From Nitrospira sp. (GTDB lineage: Bacteria > Nitrospirota > Nitrospiria > Nitrospirales > Nitrospiraceae): a stretch of DNA of 64,000 nucleotides. The first letter of the stretch is position 1, and the number at the start of each line of letters is the position of its first letter. Location of the stretch: positions 236,308 through 300,307 of the forward strand of contig SWDS01000010.1 in assembly GCA_005116745.1 (NCBI GenBank). Reading direction: 5' to 3'. Position numbers and translations under genes: made by a program. Positions 5,869 to 15,333 of the stretch are shown piece after piece. The notes beneath the pieces were generated by a model. The model was not told the DNA's origin and did no database searches. It worked only from the letters and a program-made list of their open reading frames with translations.

Positions 5869-8202
5869 ATGCCAGAGCTCAACCATCCCACGGGTGCATT
5901 TAGATCAGCCTCTGGAGGACTTCCGGAGGTTCTGCCCGTGGTGATGGGCGGTCACGTCCGTACAGCGTTGGCCGACCAACCGAAGAAGCTGGAGCGAAAA
6001 CCACCTCATCTTCGCCCTGTCTGGATCGTGCTGATTCTCTTGATCCCCTGCGTGGCCCTCACGCTGTATTACTCACAAGTTGTTGCGCCGGGCTCCGAAG
6101 AGAACGGCTCTTTCCTGCCGACGACGAGCTACGCACTGGTTCTCCTGCTGGTCAATCTGGACCTGATCGGCTTTGTTGTGTTGGTCCTGTTGTTGTCGAG
6201 GAATCTGATCAAGGCCTATTTCGAACGCCGGCACCGTCTCGTTGGGTCAGGATTTCGCACCAAGCTCATCGCGGCCTTTATCGGCTTTTCGCTGATCCCG
6301 ACGCTGCTCCTGGCAATCGTCGCGAGTGGGCTGGTTAACAAGGCGGTCGATGTCTGGTTCAGCGAGCATATCGAAAAAGTGATGAAAGATTCGTACGAGG
6401 TGGCTCGCATGCAGCATGCGGGGCATGTCGCGCTCGCAGTGAACAGCGCACGGGCGATTTCTCAAGAATTGTTTCGCGAAGACCTGTTGACGCCCGTCCA
6501 GCGGGATCTCTTGATTGCCGCGATGGCTCGGAAACGCATGGAATACGGCGTGGCCGGGATCGAAGTGTTTTCCAACAAGATGGAGACCCTCACTAAGGCC
6601 CTTGATAGCGACATTCCCTCCGGGGTGTTGGATCTGCCGATCAGTCAGCTGGTCTTACAAGTCATTAACGGCAAGCAGGAGTTTACCTCTGTCCAGGAAG
6701 CCCAGACGGGACGGTTAGTGCGCGCCGCCATCCCGGTGGCCTCCGGAAGCCGGCGAGGCGAGATTGAGGGGGTCGTGGTCGTGGAAACCTACGTCCCTGA
6801 ATCCCTGTTGACCAAGATGGAGGGGATTGGCCGTCAATACACGGCATACAAGCAGATCAAGGCGATGAAAAACCCGATTAAGGCCGGGGCCTACCTGTTT
6901 GTGGCCGTCGTGGCGGTATTGATTCTCTTCAGTGCGACGTGGTTCGGGTTTTATGTGGCGCGCGGTATCACCGTTCCGATTCAACGATTGGCGGAAGCGA
7001 CCGAAGCCGTCGCCCAAGGCGACCTGTCGGTACAGGTCGATGCTAGGGCAACTGATGAAATCGGGACGCTGATCGAGTCGTTCAATAGGATGACGCAGGA
7101 TCTGCAGGGCAGCAAGTCGAAGCTTGAGGAAGCCAACCTGACTCTGCGGAATACCAATGTCGAGTTGGATCGCCGCCGTGCCTATATCGAAACGGTCGTC
7201 GATACGATCGCCGCCGGCCTGCTCTCGATCGATCGGAGCGGAATGATCACGACGTTCAACCCATCGGCTGAACGTATTCTTGGGTTGGCTGCCGACCGGT
7301 TCAAAGGACGGCTGGCCAATGAGGCGTTCAAGGAGTTCGGCCTCGACTCGTTCCAGACTGCCTATGACCGTATGCTGGCCGATGAGCGAGACGATTTGGA
7401 TTTGGAAGGGCAGTTGGATATCCAAGGGAAGCTGATCACGATTGGGTTGAAAGGTTCCCGCATGCGGGATGAGGCGAACAAGGATTTGGGGTTTGTGTTG
7501 GTCTTTGAAGATCTGACGGAATTGATCAAGGCGCAGAAAGTGGCCGCGTGGCAGGAAGTCGCGAAACGCGTCGCCCATGAAATCAAGAATCCACTGACTC
7601 CGATTCAACTATCGGCGCAGCGATTACGTAAGAAGTTCTTCGAGAAGTCCCCGGACCTGGATCGCGTGTTCGACGACGCCACGAATGTCATCATCAACGA
7701 AGTCGGGAGTCTGAAACAGATGCTGGACGAATTTTCAAAATTCGCCCGTCTGCCTGTTCCGCAAATGACGCGGCAATCCCTGCACGACGTGGTACGGGAA
7801 GTGATCACGCTCTATCGCGAGGCGCAGAAGGATATTGAGCTGATTGTGGAACTGGATGAGGATCTGCCGGCCATCAATTTCGATCGGGAACAACTGAGAC
7901 GTGTGTTCGTCAATCTTTTCGACAACGCGGTTCAAGCCATGAATCAAAAAGGGCGACTGTGGGTCGGGACGAAGTATGATACGAAACGCCGTCGCGCGGT
8001 CGTCGCTGTCGCGGATGAGGGGCCAGGGATCACGCCGGAGGATCAGGAACGGTTGTTTGTACCGTATTTTACCCGTAAGAAGACCGGAACCGGGTTGGGG
8101 TTGGCGATCGTCCGCCGGATTATTACGGACCATGATGGACAGATCCAAGTTGGGAACCATCACCCGAAGGGCGCCGTATTTACATTCGATTTGCCGGTGT
8201 AG
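5869..8202 (+). CDS. ntrY: NtrY-type sensor histidine kinase
   Basis: A 777-residue inner-membrane histidine kinase. Hydrophobic helices lie at about residues 49-70, 87-112, 131-156 and 342-366. The last two enclose an extracytoplasmic sensing domain of about 185 residues. Then come a HAMP linker (about 366-420), a PAS domain (about 438-545), a HisKA domain with His570 in AHEIKNPLTPIQ, and a HATPase domain with N686 (NLFDNAVQA), DEGPGI and GTGLGLAIV. This is the NtrY layout. The kinase should phosphorylate the sigma54 activator encoded 40 bases downstream. The ligand is not readable from sequence, and nitrogen control is inferred from the family. Confidence 0.92.
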   Translation: MPELNHPTGAFRSASGGLPEVLPVVMGGHVRTALADQPKKLERKPPHLRPVWIVLILLIPCVALTLYYSQVVAPGSEENGSFLPTTSYALVLLLVNLDLIGFVVLVLLLSRNLIKAYFERRHRLVGSGFRTKLIAAFIGFSLIPTLLLAIVASGLVNKAVDVWFSEHIEKVMKDSYEVARMQHAGHVALAVNSARAISQELFREDLLTPVQRDLLIAAMARKRMEYGVAGIEVFSNKMETLTKALDSDIPSGVLDLPISQLVLQVINGKQEFTSVQEAQTGRLVRAAIPVASGSRRGEIEGVVVVETYVPESLLTKMEGIGRQYTAYKQIKAMKNPIKAGAYLFVAVVAVLILFSATWFGFYVARGITVPIQRLAEATEAVAQGDLSVQVDARATDEIGTLIESFNRMTQDLQGSKSKLEEANLTLRNTNVELDRRRAYIETVVDTIAAGLLSIDRSGMITTFNPSAERILGLAADRFKGRLANEAFKEFGLDSFQTAYDRMLADERDDLDLEGQLDIQGKLITIGLKGSRMRDEANKDLGFVLVFEDLTELIKAQKVAAWQEVAKRVAHEIKNPLTPIQLSAQRLRKKFFEKSPDLDRVFDDATNVIINEVGSLKQMLDEFSKFARLPVPQMTRQSLHDVVREVITLYREAQKDIELIVELDEDLPAINFDREQLRRVFVNLFDNAVQAMNQKGRLWVGTKYDTKRRRAVVAVADEGPGITPEDQERLFVPYFTRKKTGTGLGLAIVRRIITDHDGQIQVGNHHPKGAVFTFDLPV

Positions 8203-8242
8203 AGTAGACCGGTGAGACGTACACGGTAAGGAGAGGGGGAGT

Positions 8243-9634
8243 ATGTCGGCATCGATTCTAGTGGTGGACGACGAAGAGGCAATTCGCACGTCCCTGCGAA
8301 GCATCCTCGAAGATGAAGGGTATGAGGTGTCAGTAGCCGCCAATGGGGTCGAGGCGTTGAAAATCTATGGGACTGATCCACCGGATCTCATGATTCTGGA
8401 CATCTGGATGCCGGTAATGGACGGACTGGAGACGTTACGTCGTGTCAAAGAATTTGTGCCTGCGACTCAGATCATGATGATGTCCGGGCATGGGTCCATC
8501 GAAACGGCCGTGAAAGCCATCAAGCTGGGTGCGTACGACTACATCGAGAAGCCGTTGTCGCTAGAGAATGTCACGTTCCGTGTGAAGCAAGCGTTGGAGC
8601 AGTTCCGATTGGCGCAAGAGAACCGGTCATTGCGGACCAAGGTTCAGCAAAAGTTCGAATTGGTCGGACAGTCTCCGGCCATGCTGCGGCTACGGACGCT
8701 CATTGAAACGGCAGGCCCCACGAACAGTCGCGTATTGATCGGGGGCGAGAACGGAACAGGCAAGGAGTTGGTTGCTCGAGCCATTCATCTGCACAGCACC
8801 CGATCGGATCATTCGTTCGTGGCCGTCAATTGTGCCGCCATCCCTGAGACATTAATTGAGAGCGAATTGTTCGGTCACGAAAAGGGTTCTTTCACCGGAG
8901 CCACATCCATGAAGCGCGGTCAGTTCGAGCAGGCCGATGGGGGCACGCTGTTTCTGGATGAAATCGGCGACATGAGCCTCAGTACGCAGGCAAAAGTGTT
9001 GCGGGCGTTACAGGAACAACAGTTCACGCGAGTCGGCGGGACCAAATTGATGAAGGTCGATGTGCGGGTGCTGGCGGCTTCGAACAAGGACTTGGAAAAA
9101 GAAATCGGCAAGGGACATTTTCGAGAGGATCTGTACTACCGTCTCAACGTGGTCCCGATCGTTGTGCCTCCACTGCGGGAGCGGCGAGAAGATATTCCGG
9201 CTCTTGTGCGGCATTTCATGAAGACGCATGTTGAAGAGCAAGGATTGCGAATGAAGGATGTCTCGCCGGAGGCGATGGCCGTATTTCAGCAATACGAATG
9301 GCCCGGGAACATCCGGGAATTGAGGAATTTGATCGAGCGGCTCATGATCATGGTGCCGGGATTTGTGATTGAAGCCTCGCAGGCCACCGTGTCGCTACAG
9401 GGACGAACCGTCGGGGTGGTGCCGGTGGGCAATCACACGGCCAATCCACTTCTCAGTAAATCTTATGACTCCCTACGAGACGCTCGGAATGCGTTCGAGA
9501 AGGAATACATCAGCCGTAAACTTCGGGAACACCATTGGAATATTTCACGGACCGCGGACGATCTCAAGATCGAACGAAGTCATCTGCACCGGAAGATTAA
9601 ATTGCTCGATGTGGAGATGCGTCCGGAAAGCTAA
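8243..9634 (+). CDS. ntrX: NtrX/NtrC-type sigma54 response regulator
   Basis: A 463-residue sigma54-dependent activator. The receiver domain (residues 1-120) has Asp53 in LMILDIWMP as phospho-acceptor. The AAA+ domain (about 145-370) has GENGTGKE (Walker A), GSFTGA (the loop that touches sigma54, with Ser in place of the usual Ala) and GGTLFLDEIGD (Walker B). The C-terminus is a Fis-type helix-turn-helix (WNISRTADDLKIERSHLHRK). It follows the kinase gene with its own ribosome binding site (GGAGAGGG), so the pair is an operon. Confidence 0.93.
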   Translation: MSASILVVDDEEAIRTSLRSILEDEGYEVSVAANGVEALKIYGTDPPDLMILDIWMPVMDGLETLRRVKEFVPATQIMMMSGHGSIETAVKAIKLGAYDYIEKPLSLENVTFRVKQALEQFRLAQENRSLRTKVQQKFELVGQSPAMLRLRTLIETAGPTNSRVLIGGENGTGKELVARAIHLHSTRSDHSFVAVNCAAIPETLIESELFGHEKGSFTGATSMKRGQFEQADGGTLFLDEIGDMSLSTQAKVLRALQEQQFTRVGGTKLMKVDVRVLAASNKDLEKEIGKGHFREDLYYRLNVVPIVVPPLRERREDIPALVRHFMKTHVEEQGLRMKDVSPEAMAVFQQYEWPGNIRELRNLIERLMIMVPGFVIEASQATVSLQGRTVGVVPVGNHTANPLLSKSYDSLRDARNAFEKEYISRKLREHHWNISRTADDLKIERSHLHRKIKLLDVEMRPES

Positions 9635-9651
9635 GGATCGCAGCGGCAGGA

Positions 9652-10269
9652 TCAGCGCGCGGCGCACGCGGAGCAGACGAGATCCTGAAACTTCGTCTGG
9701 GGGTGGCTCTGTACATATTCGTCGAGAGCGGTGTCAGACATATGCGCGGGATGAGATTTCTTGCATGATGGGCAGACAGGGATCAATTGCTGTAATGTCG
9801 CCATGTCGCGCAGGGTACGATCGAGCTCGCTGATGACTTTTGTCAGTTCCTGTTCCCAGTGATTTCGTTCCTCTGTTTCCTGTTTGAGTTTGAGCGTAGC
9901 TTTGACTCTCGCCAGGAGTTCCACCCGTTCCACTGGTTTTCTGATATAGTCTGTCGCCCCGGCGTCGAAGGCGGCTTGTAAGAAGTCCCTTTGGTCCCGC
10001 GCCGTCACGATGATAATCGGAATCCCCACAAATGCGTCGATGGCTTTGATGCGACGGCAAGCCTCCACTCCGTCCATGTCTGGCATCTTGATATCCATCA
10101 AAATAAGATCCGTCTTGACGCCGTTTGCGCCTTCATGATCGTAGTCCAAATGCATGAAGACATCACGAGCGGAGGAGACCGTGATCAAATCCCGATACCC
10201 CGCGGTCTTCAAGATGTGATGGAGTAACAGACGTTCATCGGGAGAGTCGTCAACGATTAAAATAGCCAC
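9652..10269 (-). CDS. Response regulator with CxxC...CxxC C-terminal domain
   Basis: A 205-residue protein. The CheY-like receiver covers residues 1-125, with DDSPDE, LILMDIKMP and the switch residues. A coiled-coil stretch follows, then a short C-terminal module with VCPSCKK and LVCSACAAR. The four cysteines in two CxxC pairs suggest a zinc-binding knuckle. The GTG at 10269 is preferred because an AAGGAGGGG site lies 6 bases upstream. An in-frame ATG further upstream has no such site. A paralogue with the same module is at 18696-19334. The output role is unknown to me. Confidence 0.85.
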   Translation of the reverse strand: MAILIVDDSPDERLLLHHILKTAGYRDLITVSSARDVFMHLDYDHEGANGVKTDLILMDIKMPDMDGVEACRRIKAIDAFVGIPIIIVTARDQRDFLQAAFDAGATDYIRKPVERVELLARVKATLKLKQETEERNHWEQELTKVISELDRTLRDMATLQQLIPVCPSCKKSHPAHMSDTALDEYVQSHPQTKFQDLVCSACAAR

Positions 10270-10456
10270 CAACCCCTCCTTGGTCGGATTGTTCGCCGGA
10301 AGAGTGCAGACATGTGACAAGCCTAGTATAGGGCGTATTCCAAGAGCGGCAAGAAAAAAACAGAAGGCGGGGTAGATGGAGTCGTGTCGGGTGGCTTCAG
10401 ACAGCCGCGTTGACCTCTGTTGGACCCTCCGCTAAGATGCGCCACGAACATATGTA

Positions 10457-10473
10457 AGGCTGAGTTTCAGCCT
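10457..10473 (+). promoter_or_regulatory. Short hairpin in the purM leader
   Basis: AGGCTGA and TCAGCCT form a perfect 7-base stem with a GTT loop, 34 bases before the purM start. There is no T-run, so it is not an intrinsic terminator. It may be a leader structure, but no known purine riboswitch core is visible. Confidence 0.25.
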
Positions 10474-10506
10474 CATCACAACCGTAGCTTTTCGGGATAT
10501 CTATTC

Positions 10507-11544
10507 ATGACGACCTATCGTGATGCTGGTGTGGATATCGATGCAGGCGATGAGTTTGTCGATCGCATCAAGCCGTTTGTTCGATCGACGTTTCGCCCTG
10601 AAGTTCTGACCGACCTCGGGGGCTTTGGCGGCCTCTTTGGTTTTCAATCCGGGAAATATAAGGAGCCGGTGCTCGTATCCGGAACCGATGGGGTCGGGAC
10701 TAAACTGAAGATCGCGTTCATGATGGACAAACACGATACCGTCGGAATTGATTTGGTGGCGATGTGTGTCAATGACATCGCAGTGAGTGGGGCGGAGCCG
10801 CTGTTTTTTCTCGACTATTTCGCCACCGGGAAGTTATCTGTTTCAAAGGCTCAGGAAGTGGTAGCCGGTATCGCCGACGGCTGTCGTCAAGCCGGATGTG
10901 CGCTGATCGGAGGTGAAACCGCAGAAATGCCTTCATTCTATCCTGATGGGGAGTACGATCTGGCCGGTTTTGCCGTCGGCGCCGTCGATCGCCCAAAGAT
11001 GATCGATGGTCGGCACATTGTGCCCGGGGATGCCGTCATCGGATTGGCTTCATCCGGACTTCATAGCAACGGCTACTCACTGGCCCGGCGGGTGCTGTTT
11101 GAGCAAGCCAAGTTGACGGTTGCCAGTCGTCTCTCAGAGCTTGAGGGGACTATCGGCGAGGTGCTTCTGACACCCACCAGAATTTATGCGAAGCAGATTT
11201 TGGCGCTCGTCGAACAATTTCCGATTAAAGGCATCGCCCATATTACCGGAGGGGGCATTACGGAGAATTTGCCACGCGTGTTGCCGAAGGGCGTGCGGGC
11301 GAAGATCGCTAGGACGGCCTGGTCGGCACTGCCGATCTTTGGAGTGATGAGCCGGTTGGGACAGGTCGATCGTGAGGAGATGTATCGGGTGTTCAACATG
11401 GGTATTGGATTGATTCTCGTGGTCCCACCTGATTTCGTGTCCGGAGTGCTAGCTTGCGCCGAGGCTCTGGGAGACCGAGGCTGGCAGATTGGCGAAATCG
11501 TTTCCTCCACCGGAGAGGAGCCGGAGGTCGAGTATGTCGATTAG
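10507..11544 (+). CDS. purM: Phosphoribosylformylglycinamidine cyclo-ligase
   Basis: PurM (AIR synthetase) closes the imidazole ring in purine synthesis, turning FGAM into AIR with ATP. The family landmarks are present: [12 protein letters not shown] at the N-terminus, [37 protein letters not shown] and [11 protein letters not shown], and near the C-terminus [10 protein letters not shown]. The length of 345 residues is normal. The ATG at 10507 gives the standard N-terminus. Its 3' end overlaps purN by 11 bases, so the two are cotranscribed. Confidence 0.96.
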   Translation: MTTYRDAGVDIDAGDEFVDRIKPFVRSTFRPEVLTDLGGFGGLFGFQSGKYKEPVLVSGTDGVGTKLKIAFMMDKHDTVGIDLVAMCVNDIAVSGAEPLFFLDYFATGKLSVSKAQEVVAGIADGCRQAGCALIGGETAEMPSFYPDGEYDLAGFAVGAVDRPKMIDGRHIVPGDAVIGLASSGLHSNGYSLARRVLFEQAKLTVASRLSELEGTIGEVLLTPTRIYAKQILALVEQFPIKGIAHITGGGITENLPRVLPKGVRAKIARTAWSALPIFGVMSRLGQVDREEMYRVFNMGIGLILVVPPDFVSGVLACAEALGDRGWQIGEIVSSTGEEPEVEYVD

Positions 11545-12208
11545 CCGAACGACTCCGTTGCGGGTGGCAGTGCTGGCATCCGGACGAGGCTCGAACTTGC
11601 AAGCGATCATCAATGCGATCGAAGCAGGGCAGGTGCAGGCGAAGCTCGTTGCTGTCATCAGTAACAAAAAGGATGCAGTTGCATTGGAGCGGGCACGGAA
11701 GCACGAGATCAATGATCTGTTCGTCGATCCGAAGCCATTTGCCGGACGGCCGGACAGCCGTGAAGCCTACGACCGATCATTGCTGGAAGTACTTCAGCAA
11801 CATAATGTCGAACTTGTCTTACTCGCAGGGTACATGAAAATCGTCACGGCAGTGCTGGTCAATGCCTATGCCAACCGCATGATGAATATCCATCCCTCTC
11901 TGCTGCCGTCATTTCAGGGACTGGACGTGCAGAAGAAGGCCATCGATTGGGGTTGCAAATTAGCGGGCTGTACGGTGCATTTCGTGACAGAAGGTGTGGA
12001 TGAAGGCCCAATCATTATCCAAGCAGCTGTGCCCATCTTGGACGACGATACGCCAGAAACCCTCGCCGCCAGAATCCTCGTCCAAGAACACAAAATCTAT
12101 CCCCGTGCCGTGCAGTTCTTTGCTGAAGGCCGACTACGGGTCGATGGGCGACGAGTCCTTATCGACGCCGCCAAGCCGGACGGAGAGGCGATCATCAGTC
12201 CCACATAA
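11534..12208 (+). CDS. purN: Phosphoribosylglycinamide formyltransferase
   Basis: PurN transfers a formyl group from 10-formyl-THF to GAR, the third step of purine synthesis. Visible landmarks are [13 protein letters not shown] (phosphate loop), LAGYMKI, the catalytic region [12 protein letters not shown] with Asn and His, and [13 protein letters not shown] with the catalytic Asp. The 224-residue length is normal. The ATG at 11534 lies inside the end of purM. An upstream in-frame codon would extend the protein into purM without homologous residues. Confidence 0.95.
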   Translation: MSISRTTPLRVAVLASGRGSNLQAIINAIEAGQVQAKLVAVISNKKDAVALERARKHEINDLFVDPKPFAGRPDSREAYDRSLLEVLQQHNVELVLLAGYMKIVTAVLVNAYANRMMNIHPSLLPSFQGLDVQKKAIDWGCKLAGCTVHFVTEGVDEGPIIIQAAVPILDDDTPETLAARILVQEHKIYPRAVQFFAEGRLRVDGRRVLIDAAKPDGEAIISPT

Positions 12209-12219
12209 CGGGTCTCACA

Positions 12220-13125
12220 TTACCGGTATCCTTCATGGCGTAGGTAACTTATGAGTGCCTGCACTGTGAGTGGCGCATTACCTTCGGATCTGTTGTTCAC
12301 CAGCACATAGGCCTGGCGATTCTCTCCCACAGCCTGCCTGATGAGGGTTACGGCTTCTTTGCGCATCTGAGGCAACACTTCCACGATCTTGTTGTAGGGT
12401 GCCGCTCGTTTCTTGGCTGCTTCGTAGCTCATGTTGAGTGGCGTGAGTAGGCGGATCACGGTGAACGGCGCGGTGAAACGTTCTTCCATGTTTTTGTGCT
12501 GTTGCAGCAACGGCGGCATGTAGGACCAGTGGTTGTAGGCGTGTGCCACACCATGGCTCTCTAAAACCTTCCGATAGTTCTCCTCAAGCAAACCTGCATT
12601 ACGGATCTCGACCGCATACCGGAAATCATTCGGTAGCTGGCCGAGGAACTGATCGAGCCGTGAGCAGAACTCCTCGCTGGTCAGGCCGTGCCTCTGAAAC
12701 TCAAAAATGAATGGCCCCATGTGCGGCTCGAATTTGGTTTCACGGTATGGCGCCAGAACCAGATCATTGAACAGCCTTGCGTCGAGAAAGCGAGGATTCG
12801 GTTGTCCGGCCTTGGGACCGTAGCGAACGTGATTCGCAAAACGTGGAATGGTAATTTCTTCCCAGACCTTGAAACACATCTCGAAGTCTTCTGGAATCTG
12901 CGTGAGATAGTGATTAAGCTGGTTTGTGGTGGGAGGGTGGTAGAAGGTGGAATCGCTGCCGACTGTCAGAAAGAGCGGTTCGCCGGTATGGAGATACTGA
13001 CAATATTCACCTAAACATTCACGTGCAAAGGTGGTTTTCGTGTACGGCCGCTGATAAATCTGTCCTTGCCAGCCTTCATAGGCCCACGTTGAAGTGCCGA
13101 AGCGAATCAGAGGAGAGAGGGACAT
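12220..13125 (-). CDS. DUF72 family protein (YecE-like)
   Basis: A 301-residue protein of the DUF72 family, a TIM-barrel group of unknown function. It begins IRFGTSTWAYEGWQG and continues through FLTVGSDSTFYHPP, FEMCFKVWEEITIP and RYAVEIRN. A TTG at 13176 would give a 17-residue Ser/Pro/Thr-rich extension. I prefer the ATG at 13125, which matches the family's usual start. It converges on purN with an 11-base gap. Confidence 0.85.
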   Translation of the reverse strand: MSLSPLIRFGTSTWAYEGWQGQIYQRPYTKTTFARECLGEYCQYLHTGEPLFLTVGSDSTFYHPPTTNQLNHYLTQIPEDFEMCFKVWEEITIPRFANHVRYGPKAGQPNPRFLDARLFNDLVLAPYRETKFEPHMGPFIFEFQRHGLTSEEFCSRLDQFLGQLPNDFRYAVEIRNAGLLEENYRKVLESHGVAHAYNHWSYMPPLLQQHKNMEERFTAPFTVIRLLTPLNMSYEAAKKRAAPYNKIVEVLPQMRKEAVTLIRQAVGENRQAYVLVNNRSEGNAPLTVQALISYLRHEGYR

Positions 13126-13224
13126 GGGGCCTGTATTGTTCAGCGAACTAGTGGGAGCAGGAGTAGAGTCAGTCAAGGTGTGTTGTAAGGAGAATGACTA
13201 CAACCGGCAGTTTTAGTGAAGATT

Positions 13225-13300
13225 TGGTGGAGGGCAGGGGAGTTGAACCCCCGACCCCTACGTTGCGAACGTAGTGCTCTCCCAACTGAGCTAGCCCCCC
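13225..13300 (-). tRNA. tRNA-Ala(CGC)
   Basis: On the minus strand the sequence folds as a full cloverleaf: acceptor GGGGGGC/GCCCTCC, D arm GCTCAGTTGGGAGAGC, anticodon stem CTACG/CGTAG with loop TTCGCAA (anticodon CGC, reading GCG) and T arm GGGGG-TTCAACT-CCCCT. The CCA end is encoded (13225-13227). Total length is 76 bases. Confidence 0.97.
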
Positions 13301-13623
13301 ACCCATGGGATATCGTGACCGCGACCTCAGGATCTCGCATGGTTTGCTGCACATGCAGTATGCAGTGTTATTGCTGCGTTCGAAGAACGGTTATGAATGT
13401 AGGGTCGCGTTTCCCCTGGGTCATTATACACAACCTGTTACAGAGTCTCCACCAGTACTTGATCACACAGGAACGGAAGATATCATCATCCTAATAGGGC
13501 ATTCCAAAATTCTCGACTTCATGTCTCCTCAGGGATGGCATTGCCTGTGGTTGCATGATGGCCTATGACGATCGTGATGCTTCTTGCAAAATTGCAGACT
13601 GGTAGCTCTCGAAGCAAGGCAGG
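13301..13623. other. Intergenic stretch without a supported gene
   Basis: About 320 bases lie between the tRNA and the IS3-type remnant. Short open frames occur on the plus strand but overlap each other, have no ribosome binding sites and resemble nothing I know. I see no terminator with a T-run and no repeat here. It is probably eroded insertion-sequence or island DNA. Confidence 0.4.
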
Positions 13624-13776
13624 CTAGGGCACTGTCATGGCATTGAACTTCCTCCGCCAGAGGTAGTAGCTGGCATTGAGGAACTGATGCTGTCGATACA
13701 GATCTTTGACCGTGACCCAGGCCGCTGCCTCCGGTAAGAACGCAATAATCAGAACCTTTGAAAATCGCTTCTTGAA
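13624..13776 (-). pseudogene. IS3-family OrfA-like transposase remnant
   Basis: The minus-strand frame encodes FKKRFSKVLIIAFLPEAAAW, then VTVKDLYRQH and ASYYLWRRKFNAMTVP. This matches the N-terminal helix-turn-helix of IS3-type OrfA (KKRFSEEQII..L+EAEAG..VKDLCRQHG.S.ASYY.WR.K+.GM). It stops straight after MTVP, so the leucine-zipper end and OrfB are missing. The frame continues upstream to 13887 with sequence that is not transposase-like. Substitutions at conserved positions (Glu-rich EEQ to KVL) support decay. Confidence 0.6.
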
Positions 13777-14068
13777 CGACCGCCAATCTCCTTCCGGCTG
13801 AGAGATTGAATTCCAAATCGTTCCGCTACTCAGTACGGGGGTGATCTCTGGTGTGTAGGATAAGCAGTACAGATTTTCTACGAGCATACTTCATACTCTC
13901 ATCTATCTTTCGGTCCACCACATTTTGAGTTCTTCAACGATTTCAAACTCTTTGGCCAAGCCGATGATCAGCTTTATTGGCAATGCTGGAGAGTGGCATC
14001 GCTTATGCTCGGAATCCCCATATAGTTGGGTATCACTATAAATATCTCGTATGTAATGTAGGGAGAGT

Positions 14069-14911
14069 ATGTCGTCTCAATTTTACTATAAACTCCGAAT
14101 CCTTATTCACAAGAAACGGTGGTTGCTTCGCGGTACGCAAATAGTCCGTGGATGGTGGATGGTAGGTCCATTCAGGAGGTACGTGGTCCGCTACTACCAA
14201 CGGCGCAATTATGTCCAACCCATTCGGATTGAGAGGCAGGACATATTTCAAAAATTTGATGTTGATCCTGTGGTTCATTCGCTGAATGAACGAGGGTATG
14301 CAAATGGATGGGAGATTCCAGAAGAGTATGTGTCGCGGATCGTCCAGTATACGAAGGACACGAAGTTCCTGAAGTACTGGAATCCGCATCGAGAGTGTGA
14401 GGCTATAGATCAGATTGCCAGGAACGAGAAGCTGGTGGAGATTGCCCGGCAGTACTTAGGTGCTGAACCAATTTTGTGGTTGAGTCAATTAAAGTGGTCG
14501 TTTGGTGATCAGGCGTCCAAAGAAGAACGGCAAGGTTTGCTGTCGAGTAATAACGAGCCTGAACAACATGATGGGGATGCATTTCACTATGACACGTTGG
14601 ATTTTAAGTCCTTAACCATTTTTATTTATCTCACCGATGTAGACGCTTCTTGTGGTCCGCATGTTCTCATCGAGAATACTCATAACGCTAAGAGTTTTAG
14701 AGACATTTGTCAGATTATTCTGAGTGATACGGCTGCTCGGCAGAGGTTTGGCGATCGCATTAAGGTGATTCTGGGAAAGAAGGGGACCATGTTATTCGAG
14801 GAGACCAGCACTTTCCATAAGGCTAGTCGATGTCAGACCAAGAGGTTGATGCTTTCAATCGACTATGTGTTGCAGCGATCACCACCTCCTGAACATCCGG
14901 TTCTAGCTTGA
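14069..14911 (+). CDS. Phytanoyl-CoA dioxygenase (PhyH)-like protein
   Basis: A 280-residue protein resembling PhyH-type Fe(II)/2-oxoglutarate dioxygenases. The metal-binding HxD appears in DAFHYDTLDFKSL. A distal histidine occurs in TSTFHKASR, followed by an arginine-rich stretch (CQTKRLML) that could hold 2-oxoglutarate. The N-terminal 50 residues are basic and aromatic. The substrate cannot be told. The gene stands alone between an IS3 remnant and the phosphorelay cluster. Its codon use appears more AT-rich than its neighbours, so it may be acquired. The start follows a GGGAGAG site. Confidence 0.75.
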   Translation: MSSQFYYKLRILIHKKRWLLRGTQIVRGWWMVGPFRRYVVRYYQRRNYVQPIRIERQDIFQKFDVDPVVHSLNERGYANGWEIPEEYVSRIVQYTKDTKFLKYWNPHRECEAIDQIARNEKLVEIARQYLGAEPILWLSQLKWSFGDQASKEERQGLLSSNNEPEQHDGDAFHYDTLDFKSLTIFIYLTDVDASCGPHVLIENTHNAKSFRDICQIILSDTAARQRFGDRIKVILGKKGTMLFEETSTFHKASRCQTKRLMLSIDYVLQRSPPPEHPVLA

Positions 14912-15007
14912 GGATGAGGAACCTTTCGAATGACTATGATGTGGGAACTGCTGTCCGAAGCCGATGAAAATTGAGGGTCGGATGAACAAGGTCGCGTGCT
15001 CTATCCT

Positions 15008-15331
15008 CTAGCGGTAGACAACCGTCACGCGTTTGAGGAAGTCTTCCAGCTGTACAATATGTTGTTCGATTGTTGAGTGGTCCTCGAGTTGTGCTGCGCG
15101 CTCCATCGCCGCTCCGATTTCAGTAATTCGATCAAACCCAAATCCGCCTCCATCGCCTTTCATGCGATGGCCCAGATTTTGAACAGTCCTGAGGTCTTGC
15201 TTGCTCAGTGCGCTTCGAAGTGTCTGGACATCCTTTTTCCGGTTATCTAGGAAGATCGGAACAATAGTTTCAAGGTCTCGACTAATCTCTACAGTGAGTT
15301 GGTCTGTTGGTTCGGGTTGTGAGGTGTACAT
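15008..15331 (-). CDS. Histidine phosphotransfer (HPt) protein
   Basis: A 107-residue single HPt domain. His55 in NLGHRMKGDGGGFGFDRI is the phospho-accepting histidine, with the small glycine-rich segment after it that HPt bundles need. HPt proteins carry phosphate from the receiver of a hybrid kinase to a separate response regulator. Its ATG lies 2 bases after the stop of the hybrid kinase gene, which has two receivers but no HPt domain of its own. This protein is the obvious missing relay part. Confidence 0.9.
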   Translation of the reverse strand: MYTSQPEPTDQLTVEISRDLETIVPIFLDNRKKDVQTLRSALSKQDLRTVQNLGHRMKGDGGGFGFDRITEIGAAMERAAQLEDHSTIEQHIVQLEDFLKRVTVVYR

Positions 15332-15333
15332 CG

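Noticed and set aside
6715-7608. 297-codon open frame antisense to ntrY
   Set aside because: The kinase frame carries all expected motifs, and the antisense product resembles nothing. Long antisense frames are common in GC-rich coding DNA.
10457-10473. Purine riboswitch before purM
   Set aside because: Only a simple 7-base hairpin is present. The conserved three-way junction core is not visible.
13225-15000. Genomic island integrated at the tRNA-Ala 3' end
   Set aside because: The 3' end of the tRNA faces the DUF72 gene, not the accessory stretch. No direct repeat of the tRNA end or integrase gene is seen.
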